From assembly GCA_017474045.1 (NCBI GenBank), contig JAFUHX010000064.1, positions 1-46,090 on the forward strand: DNA of 46,090 bases, in the 5' to 3' direction. Shown here in pieces: positions 40,125 through 46,090 of this stretch. The DNA is from Clostridia bacterium. GTDB lineage: Bacteria > Bacillota > Clostridia > Oscillospirales > Acutalibacteraceae. The position numbers were made by a program, and so were the translations under genes. Position 1 is the first letter of the stretch, and each line of letters begins with the position of its first letter. The notes under the pieces are model-generated. The model had not been told where the DNA came from and searched no databases. It worked only from the letters and a program-made list of their open reading frames with translations.

Positions 40125-40580
40125 TTAATTATTAAAAGGAGGCTGATTATCAGGGTTATAGCCGGGATTTTGCTGATTCTGGGGAACAATTGGCTCAGGC
40201 ATAATAATGCCGCAAACAAGATAAGCAAGAAGACCTGTTCCGAAAAAGAAAAAGCAAAGAACAAACAAGACCCTTATAATCATTACATCGCAGGAAAATC
40301 TTTCAGCAATTCCGCTGCATACTCCGAAAAGCTTTTTGGAATGACCTTTTGTTAAAGGAATTGACGTGTTAACAAAAAGCTGATTATAGTTTTCTGGAGC
40401 GTCGGGAATTATAAGAGCAACAACAAAATAGATAATGAGGGCAGGAATAACTGCAGTATAAAGAGCAATAAGCGCAACAGCAATTCTGATTATTGTTGGA
40501 TCAAGATTAAGATAATCTGCTGCTCCGGCGCAAACACCGCAAAATTTTCTGTTAGGTGAACGAAATAATTCCTTTTTCAT
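40125..40580 (-). CDS. Double PspC-domain membrane protein
   Basis: A 151-residue protein with two PspC domains. The first is FRSPNRKFCGVCAGAADYLNLDPTIIRI then a membrane helix (about 33-58); the second is KKLFGVCSGIAERFSCDVMIIRV followed by a Phe-rich membrane helix (about 102-126). A short Pro/Asn/Gln tail ends the protein. PspC domains take part in envelope-stress sensing together with PspA or LiaF-type partners; none of those are seen here. It begins 2 bp after folD, last in its operon. Confidence 0.88.
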   Translation of the reverse strand: MKKELFRSPNRKFCGVCAGAADYLNLDPTIIRIAVALIALYTAVIPALIIYFVVALIIPDAPENYNQLFVNTSIPLTKGHSKKLFGVCSGIAERFSCDVMIIRVLFVLCFFFFGTGLLAYLVCGIIMPEPIVPQNQQNPGYNPDNQPPFNN

Positions 40581-40582
40581 TT

Positions 40583-41437
40583 TTACACTTCCTTATTCAT
40601 GTTTTTAATTGAGGTTAATGTGTTTTGCATAAGCATTGCGATTGTCATGGGACCGCAACCACCGGGTACGGGAGTTATATATGAAGCATTTTCTTTAACA
40701 GCTTCAAAATCGACGTCACCACAAAGCTTTCCTTCTTCGTTTCTGTTTATTCCAACATCAATTACAACGGCTCCGTCTTTAACCATGTCGGCGGTTACAA
40801 ACTTAGCTCTTCCAACAGCGGCAACAATTATATCTGCATTAAGACAGATCTCTTTCAGATTCTTTGTTCTTGAATGGCAAACAGTTACTGTTGCATTTTT
40901 TTCCAAAAGAAGAGCAGCCATTGGTTTTCCAACAATATTGCTTCTTCCGAGAATAACACAGTTTTTTCCTTCAACATCAATGTCATAAGCCTTCAGAAGC
41001 TCCATTACACCGGCAGGAGTACAAGGCTTGAACGAATATTCACCAATCCACATTTTTCCAACATTTTCGGCATGGAAGCAATCAACATCTTTTTGTGCGC
41101 TGATTTTTTCAATAACCTCTTTGTCATCAAGATGCTTGGGTAGCGGAAGCTGACATAAAATTCCGTTAATGCTGTTATCCTGATTAAGCTTTTCAACAAG
41201 CGCAAGGAGCTCTTGTTGGGTTGTGTTTTCATCAAGAGCATATTCAACTGAGCGAATTCCCACATATTCGCAGGCCTTCTTTTTGTTTCCGACATAAACT
41301 TTGGAAGCCGGATCGTTACCAACGATAATTACTGCGAGAGCGCCCTCTATTCCTTTTTCTTTTAACCGGGCAACTTCTTCTTTAACTCTGTCTTTAACCG
41401 CAGCAGAAACCATTTTTCCGTCAATTAGCTTAAACAT
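40583..41437 (-). CDS. folD: Methylenetetrahydrofolate dehydrogenase/cyclohydrolase
   Basis: A 284-residue bifunctional enzyme interconverting 5,10-methylene-, methenyl- and 10-formyl-THF. It shows SKVYVGNKKKACEYVGI with the catalytic Lys, ILCQLPLPKHLD, KDVDCFH, PCTPAGVMELL, the nucleotide loop GRSNIVGKPMA and TPVPGGCGPMTIAML. Length is normal. Start: the frame extends 12 codons upstream, but ATG 41437 has an AGAAGGA box and begins the family's FKLIDGK opening. It overlaps lgt by 8 bp. Confidence 0.96.
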   Translation of the reverse strand: MFKLIDGKMVSAAVKDRVKEEVARLKEKGIEGALAVIIVGNDPASKVYVGNKKKACEYVGIRSVEYALDENTTQQELLALVEKLNQDNSINGILCQLPLPKHLDDKEVIEKISAQKDVDCFHAENVGKMWIGEYSFKPCTPAGVMELLKAYDIDVEGKNCVILGRSNIVGKPMAALLLEKNATVTVCHSRTKNLKEICLNADIIVAAVGRAKFVTADMVKDGAVVIDVGINRNEEGKLCGDVDFEAVKENASYITPVPGGCGPMTIAMLMQNTLTSIKNMNKEV

Positions 41438-42488
41438 TTGTTTTTCCTTCTTCCTTTTCAGATTTTTTATCATCAGCCTTTTTAATAAGCTTTCCGTTTC
41501 TTATAACAACAGCCTTTCTTTTTTGTCTTAAGGCTTTTCTTTCTTGTTTCTTTCGCTCGGCTTCTTGTTCTTTTTCAGAAAGAGGCGGAAAATAATCAAT
41601 TCCTTCAATAGGTTTAGGATTCTTAGTATATTTTACAAGTAAAACAGCAAGAAGAATTCCGCAAACCAAAACGAGAGCAAGAGAAACAAGCTGTGAGACT
41701 CTGAGGTTTGTTGAACCGATATACAAGCTGTCTGAGCGCATACCTTCAACAATAAGTCTCTCAACACCGTATAAAACACCATAAGTCAGAAACAGCTGTC
41801 CGCTGAATTTTCGACAGGTTTTATAAATTATGAAAAGAATTAAAAAGCTTAAAATGCACCAAACTGATTCATAAAAAAATGTTGGATGCACATAAAGGTT
41901 ATTTTCGGCAATATATGAAGGAATATCTGAAACGCCCTCAAGACCATAATAAGCCGGATTTTTTTCAATGTAAGCAACAACCTTTTCGCTCATCATTCCC
42001 CAATTTGAATTGGTAAATGAACCAAAAGCCTCCTGGTTCGCATAGTTTCCCCATCTGCCGATTCCCTGACCGATAAGAAGACTCATACCCACCATGTCGA
42101 GAAGATTTGGTATGTTGATTTTCTCAACCTTGCAAACAATCAGAGCGCATAATATTCCGCCGATTATTCCACCGTAAATGGCAAGACCGCCTTCCCAGAT
42201 CTTAACAATTTCATCAAGATTTGCGCTGTAATAATCCCAGCGGAAAATTACATAATAAAGTCTTGCGCCTACGATTGCACCAAGCGTTCCGCAGATTAAA
42301 ACATCAATCATTTTATCAAGATTGATTTTCCACGTATAAGCTATTCTTCCGCCAAAGAGAACGGCAAGTAAAAAGCCAAAGGCAATTATTGCGCCATACC
42401 ATTTTACAGTTGCAAAGCCTAAATTCAAATCGGAAGAAACAGCAAATTCCTTTGCTATACCGGCAAATTTTACCATTACTGTATCCAT
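41430..42488 (-). CDS. lgt: Prolipoprotein diacylglyceryl transferase
   Basis: A 352-residue membrane enzyme that adds diacylglycerol to the lipobox Cys of lipoproteins, such as the binding protein at 29500. About seven hydrophobic segments are seen; the hallmark GRWGNYANQEAFG (phosphatidylglycerol binding) and HPTFFYES block are present, as is ARLYYVIF. The C-terminal 60 residues are a cytoplasmic Lys/Arg/Glu-rich tail (EKEQEAERKKQERKALRQKR) that is longer than usual. It lies 25 bp after the AEC gene. Confidence 0.95.
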   Translation of the reverse strand: MDTVMVKFAGIAKEFAVSSDLNLGFATVKWYGAIIAFGFLLAVLFGGRIAYTWKINLDKMIDVLICGTLGAIVGARLYYVIFRWDYYSANLDEIVKIWEGGLAIYGGIIGGILCALIVCKVEKINIPNLLDMVGMSLLIGQGIGRWGNYANQEAFGSFTNSNWGMMSEKVVAYIEKNPAYYGLEGVSDIPSYIAENNLYVHPTFFYESVWCILSFLILFIIYKTCRKFSGQLFLTYGVLYGVERLIVEGMRSDSLYIGSTNLRVSQLVSLALVLVCGILLAVLLVKYTKNPKPIEGIDYFPPLSEKEQEAERKKQERKALRQKRKAVVIRNGKLIKKADDKKSEKEEGKTNV

Positions 42489-42513
42489 AATAAAACTCCT
42501 TTCATATTGAAGT

Positions 42514-43443
42514 TTAAATTGACTGAGCCAACGCTATCATAACCGGCATGGTCAGAATTGAAATAAAGCTGACCAACGCCACAGTTTTTGAGGCAACGGC
42601 AGTATCTCTTCCGTATTTGGAAGAAAACATGAATGTACTGTTTGCGCAGGGAACCGATGCCGTTATTATGCAAGCGACAAGAAGGCTTTCCCTGAGCCCG
42701 ATAAGAGCATAAATTGCAAAGCACACAACAGGAACAACTAAAAGCTTGATTACAGAAACTAAATATATTTTTTTATCAAAAAATATTGTTTTTAAATCTG
42801 TTTTTGACAAATATGTTCCGAAAACCAGCATTGCCAAGGGCGAATTCAGCGAACCGATTTTTGAAATAGGCTCAGTTAAAATATAGGGAATTTCAAGGTC
42901 AAGAAGGAAAATCGGAAGTCCGATTAAAACAGAAATAACACCGGGATTCAAAATCAGTTTTTTCCAATCAAACTTTCCGCCCTTTTCTTTAGACATGATT
43001 TTAACACCAAAAGTAAAAAGAAAAATATTATATGCAATTATTCCGTTGGTACAATAAAAAACTCCCTCTTCACCAAGAACAGCTGACGCAAGCGGCAAAG
43101 CCATGAAGCCAACATTTCCGAAAATACACGAAAACTTATAAACACAATCTTTATCGTCTTTTTTTCTGAAAAACGGAAGATTGATTATTATGGCAATTAT
43201 ATGGGTAAGAAGCGCAATCGAAAGAGAAATGAAAAATTTCTTTATGTTTTCATCTGTTCTTTCAATAGCAATAAATGAATTGATCATTACACACGGACCT
43301 ATTACAAGATGTAACAGATCCACACATGATCTGGCAGTTTTTTCAGAAAAAACGCCCGTTTTATCGCTGATATATCCTGCGGCAACCATAACATATAAAA
43401 CTGCAACCTGAGTTGCGGCAGTCAACATATTTTCAAAAAACAA
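42514..43443 (-). CDS. AEC family transporter
   Basis: A 309-residue membrane protein of the auxin efflux carrier family with about ten hydrophobic segments in two halves: AAGYISDKTGVFSEKTARSCVDLLHLVIGPCVMINSF, then CIFGNVGFMALPLASAVLGEEGVFY, and late ASVPCANSTFMFSSKYGRDTAVASKTVALVSFISI (read in blocks). Bacterial members move organic acids such as malate or malonate; a link with the citrate synthase encoded upstream is possible. Start is a TTG (43443) with GGGTG 6 nt ahead; ATG 43428 lacks a box. Confidence 0.85.
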   Translation of the reverse strand: MFFENMLTAATQVAVLYVMVAAGYISDKTGVFSEKTARSCVDLLHLVIGPCVMINSFIAIERTDENIKKFFISLSIALLTHIIAIIINLPFFRKKDDKDCVYKFSCIFGNVGFMALPLASAVLGEEGVFYCTNGIIAYNIFLFTFGVKIMSKEKGGKFDWKKLILNPGVISVLIGLPIFLLDLEIPYILTEPISKIGSLNSPLAMLVFGTYLSKTDLKTIFFDKKIYLVSVIKLLVVPVVCFAIYALIGLRESLLVACIITASVPCANSTFMFSSKYGRDTAVASKTVALVSFISILTMPVMIALAQSI

Positions 43444-43461
43444 TTATTTCACCCGGTTTTT

Positions 43462-44376
43462 TTATTCTTTGTCAATTACTTCTTTTTGTGAGTCAACATT
43501 TTTGTTTTTTATCATAACACCCGCAAGAACCAAAGCGAAAACAAAAAAGGCAGCATCGCAAAAATCAAAAGTATATTGGCTGTTTATGTATTCAGAAAAA
43601 TTAATTACAGTAAAAATTAATCTTGAAACAGCAAGTGAGACTGAAATTAAAGCTGCACAAAGTCCGAACGCAAAAATTCGCCATTGAAATCCTTCAACAT
43701 ATATTCCGCTGACATTTTGAGCAAGAGAAACGAAAAACAAAACAAGAAAACCAATTAAAACAAGCTCCAAAAGTAAATCTGAGATTTGAACAAAGCTGAT
43801 TTCAGTAACGAAAAGTCTGATCATTCTGAAGCATGCCCAACAAACAGGCGCAAGAGCCAGAAGCTTGTGTTCACTGGCTTTTTTACTACCGTTTTTAAAT
43901 GAAGAAGCTAAAAGGAACATATAAATAGCTGAAAAAACGGCAAAAATGCTTTGAAGAAAAGCAGGAAGTGCGCCTGAAGCCATTAATGTTTTAAAAAGTC
44001 CCATTGAAACATCTTCAATTAAAGAAAAGGTTTTTACGCAAGAAAAGAAAGAAATTACCCAGTCGGAAAGAAGAGAAAAAGCAAAAAGCAATGTTACAGC
44101 TGAAAGTGCTTTACTCTTTATTCCCGGAAGCTGAAGACCGGCACAATCTTTGCTCAAAAATGCGCTGACGCAGAAAAAAACAAAAGACAAAGCTAAAACA
44201 ACATAAAGCAAAATATTAACGAAGCTTTCGCTTTTGAAAAAACCCGTTTCTGCATCAATAAAAAAGCCAACCTGAATTGTTCTGATTACAGAACAAACCA
44301 CCGATAAAACTATAAACAAGGGCAAAACCTTTGAAAGAGAAAAATTTTTAGCATTTTTAATTTTCATTTTTCTCAT
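43462..44376 (-). CDS. Hypothetical membrane protein, about eight transmembrane segments
   Basis: A 304-residue protein I cannot assign to a family. It starts with a basic stretch (MRKMKIKNAKN) and has about eight hydrophobic helices spread over residues 15-290, with short loops and no obvious catalytic or binding motif; it ends in a charged tail (KNKNVDSQKEVIDKE). Start: the frame is open further upstream but inside the citrate synthase gene; ATG 44376 with AGGAA 5 nt ahead is preferred, giving a 20-bp overlap with citrate synthase and probable translational coupling. The gap to the AEC gene is 18 bp. Confidence 0.7.
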   Translation of the reverse strand: MRKMKIKNAKNFSLSKVLPLFIVLSVVCSVIRTIQVGFFIDAETGFFKSESFVNILLYVVLALSFVFFCVSAFLSKDCAGLQLPGIKSKALSAVTLLFAFSLLSDWVISFFSCVKTFSLIEDVSMGLFKTLMASGALPAFLQSIFAVFSAIYMFLLASSFKNGSKKASEHKLLALAPVCWACFRMIRLFVTEISFVQISDLLLELVLIGFLVLFFVSLAQNVSGIYVEGFQWRIFAFGLCAALISVSLAVSRLIFTVINFSEYINSQYTFDFCDAAFFVFALVLAGVMIKNKNVDSQKEVIDKE

Positions 44377-45799
44377 CTTCTTTCCTGAGTATTCTTTGTT
44401 CTGTAGGAACATAAACATCGGATGAACTATTTGAATCAGTTCTATCCTCAAGAGAAACATATTTCTTCGGAAGAGCTATGCTCTTATAAGCAGGACGCAT
44501 AATCTTTCCTCCGGTTATGAGTTCTTCAATTCGGTGAGCCGCCCAACCGGCAACACGGGCAGTTGCAAAAATCGGAGTATAAAGCTCTTCAGGAATTCTG
44601 AGTATTTTCAGAACAAGACCGGAATAAAGATCAACATTGGCACACATCGGCTTGTTTATTCCTTTAATTCTTCTGAAGATATCAGGAGTTAAGGTTTCCA
44701 CAAGCTCAATGAGTCTATATTCTTTTTCAAAGCCATATTTTGAGGCAAACTCTTTGGCTTTTCTCTTAAGAATAACAGCTCTTGGGTCAGAAAGAGTATA
44801 AACCGCGTGACCCATACCGTATATAAGCCCTGAACCGTCACCTGCTTCTTTTTTAATTATTTTTTCGATGTATTCACCGACTTGCTTTTCATCAGTAATA
44901 TCTTCAATGTTTTCAGTCATGTCTTCAAGCATAGCGCGCACCTTGATATTTGCACCGCCATGCTTCGGTCCTTTAAGAGAACCGATTGCACCGGCAAAAG
45001 CTGAATATGTATCGGTTCCGCTGGAGGTCAGAACACGGCTTGTGAAGGTTGAGTTATTACCGCCGCCATGCTCGGTATGAAGAATGAGAATCGTATCAAG
45101 AAGGCGGGCTTCTTCGTCAGTAAACTTTCTGTCGGAACGAAGTGAACGAAGAATGGTTTCGGCTGTTGAAAGTTCTTTTTTATCAGCATGAAAATACATG
45201 CTCTTTCCCATAAACTTTCTTTTTGCCTGATAGGCATAGCACATTATTACAGGCATCTGAGCAATTATCTGAATACTTTGTCTGAGAACATTTTCAACAG
45301 TAACAGAATCAGGGTCTTCATCATAAGAATAAAGGGTTAAAACGCATCTTGCAAGCTTATTCATAATGTCTCCCTGAGCATTTCTCATAAGAACATCTTC
45401 AATGAAGGTTTCAGGAAGGTCGCGACACAAAGCCAGCGTATCTCTGAAAGCAGAAAGCTGCTCTTTTGAGGGAAGAGAGCCAAAAATCAGAAGATAAACA
45501 ACCTCTTCAAAACCAAAGCGGTTTTCTCTTTCGCAAGCTTCAATAATATCATTAATATTGAAGCCTCTGAATTTTAAAATACCTTCTTCGGGAACTTTTT
45601 CACCATCTAAAATATAGTAACCTTCAACGCTGCATATTTTTGTCAGACCAGCCATAACACCGGTTCCGTCATGGTTTCTCAGACCGCGTTTTACACCGTA
45701 TTTCCAGAAATCATCGTGGTTAATTGCGCTTTTTCTTTCAATTCTTTCACAAAGCGCAGCAAGTTTTTCAGGTGAAATCGGATTGATATTTTCGAGCAT
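44357..45799 (-). CDS. Citrate synthase
   Basis: A 480-residue enzyme condensing acetyl-CoA and oxaloacetate to citrate. The catalytic set is present: H280 in GPKHGGAN, H331 in GMGHAVYTLSDPRA and D390 in NVDLYSG, plus LHTEHGGGNNSTF and the late ARVAGWAAHRIEE. It has about 70 extra N-terminal residues before the core (GILKFRGFNI), and a polar C-terminal tail. In anaerobes it usually supplies 2-oxoglutarate for glutamate. GGAGG precedes the ATG. It is the first gene of the operon ending with the PspC gene. Confidence 0.95.
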   Translation of the reverse strand: MLENINPISPEKLAALCERIERKSAINHDDFWKYGVKRGLRNHDGTGVMAGLTKICSVEGYYILDGEKVPEEGILKFRGFNINDIIEACERENRFGFEEVVYLLIFGSLPSKEQLSAFRDTLALCRDLPETFIEDVLMRNAQGDIMNKLARCVLTLYSYDEDPDSVTVENVLRQSIQIIAQMPVIMCYAYQAKRKFMGKSMYFHADKKELSTAETILRSLRSDRKFTDEEARLLDTILILHTEHGGGNNSTFTSRVLTSSGTDTYSAFAGAIGSLKGPKHGGANIKVRAMLEDMTENIEDITDEKQVGEYIEKIIKKEAGDGSGLIYGMGHAVYTLSDPRAVILKRKAKEFASKYGFEKEYRLIELVETLTPDIFRRIKGINKPMCANVDLYSGLVLKILRIPEELYTPIFATARVAGWAAHRIEELITGGKIMRPAYKSIALPKKYVSLEDRTDSNSSSDVYVPTEQRILRKEDEKNEN

Positions 45800-45891
45800 T
45801 ACTTTACCTCCGTAACAGATTTAATATATATGAAAAAACAATAATACTTTTCAGAAACAACTGTCATTACCACAAAAAGTAATTACTAATT

Positions 45892-45920
45892 ATTTTATAA
45901 CATATAATCAATAATGTCAA
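45892..45920 (-). promoter_or_regulatory. Sigma-A promoter of the citrate synthase operon
   Basis: Minus-strand TTGACA (45920-45915), 17-bp spacer, TAAAAT (45897-45892). It leaves a leader of about 85 nt before the ATG; no clear leader structure was seen. Confidence 0.65.
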
Positions 45921-46011
45921 TATTAATAAAGTAACTTTAAATCCAACATTCTGCGTTGTAAATAGATGTGACCCATTTTCTGTAAAAAATAAAGTCAAAG
46001 TATAGTACAAT

Positions 46012-46079
46012 GATTTTTGAAGCCTTTGGAGTGGAGCGTAGCGGAACGGAAAAGGCTTCAAAAATCGGCGGTTACGCCG
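46012..46079. repeat. Hairpin-rich sequence at the right edge
   Basis: GATTTTTGAAGCCTTT (46012-46027) pairs perfectly with AAAGGCTTCAAAAATC (46051-46066) around a 23-nt purine-rich loop; TCGGCG-GTTA-CGCCGA (46065-46080) follows at once. The style (short G+C hairpins in A/T sequence) is like the element at 10729-11135. The structure continues past the window. No gene is supported in 45800-46090. Confidence 0.55.
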
Positions 46080-46090
46080 ACAGCTTCTCG

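Noticed and set aside
45867-46061. A 64-codon minus-strand frame upstream of citrate synthase
   Set aside because: It overlaps the promoter and the right-edge hairpin, has no ribosome binding site and shows no family resemblance.

Overview
The window reads as chromosomal DNA of a low-G+C, spore-forming anaerobe of the Clostridia, most likely an Oscillospiraceae/Ruminococcaceae-type gut bacterium. The reasons are: strong GGAGG ribosome binding sites throughout; both dipicolinate synthase subunits (dpaA, dpaB), which only spore formers need; sigma-A promoters of the TTGACA-17-TATAAT type; a circularly permuted GH3 beta-glucosidase of the kind known from Ruminococcus and Butyrivibrio; and mltG next to a U32 tRNA-modification gene, as in Bacillus. 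No rRNA, tRNA, CRISPR array, phage module or complete insertion sequence was recognised.

Layout. 1-135: the end of something outside the window (structured RNA or transposon end) closed by a hairpin. 142-5265: SanA/YdcF-like protein, a DUF2804 plus ketopantoate-reductase-like pair, serC, and an HSL-type esterase. 5400-10718: a MATE exporter with the permuted GH3, then a secreted GH5 glucanase; together the two hydrolases suit beta-glucan use. 10729-11135: a gene-free block of tandem hairpins bounded by 16-bp inverted repeats.

11148-23901 is a long run of minus-strand genes with very short gaps: cupin, thymidylate kinase, DUF2156, GNAT, DJ-1, 5-formyl-THF cyclo-ligase, mltG, U32 protein, and then three genes that are the most unusual part of the window. 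These are a 1120-residue cytosolic protein joining a Clp-type AAA+ module, a degenerate receiver-like domain with a Cys cluster, and an FtsH-like AAA+/M41 zinc protease; a 683-residue protein with one degenerate and one SpoVK/CbbX-type AAA+ module; and a YbjN-like small protein. They look like a dedicated unfoldase/protease machine with its own remodeler and chaperone-like partner.

24031-28546 holds a tandem-duplicated ThyX, dpaBA and murC. 28848-34357 is minus-strand: a Zur-regulated zinc uptake operon (zur, znuC, a fused znuB-znuA) with a clear promoter and inverted-repeat operator, then an internally deleted diaminopimelate dehydrogenase, an orphan branched-chain-amino-acid-type binding lipoprotein and a PepSY protein. 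34387-37938 is plus-strand: mscS-type channel, CDF cation exporter and a long divergent PRPP synthetase.

37956-45920 is minus-strand housekeeping: GPH sugar symporter, Sfp-type phosphopantetheinyl transferase, and a tight operon of citrate synthase, an unknown membrane protein, an AEC transporter, lgt, folD and a double-PspC protein. The right edge ends in another hairpin-rich stretch. All functions are read from sequence motifs by eye; no database search was possible.
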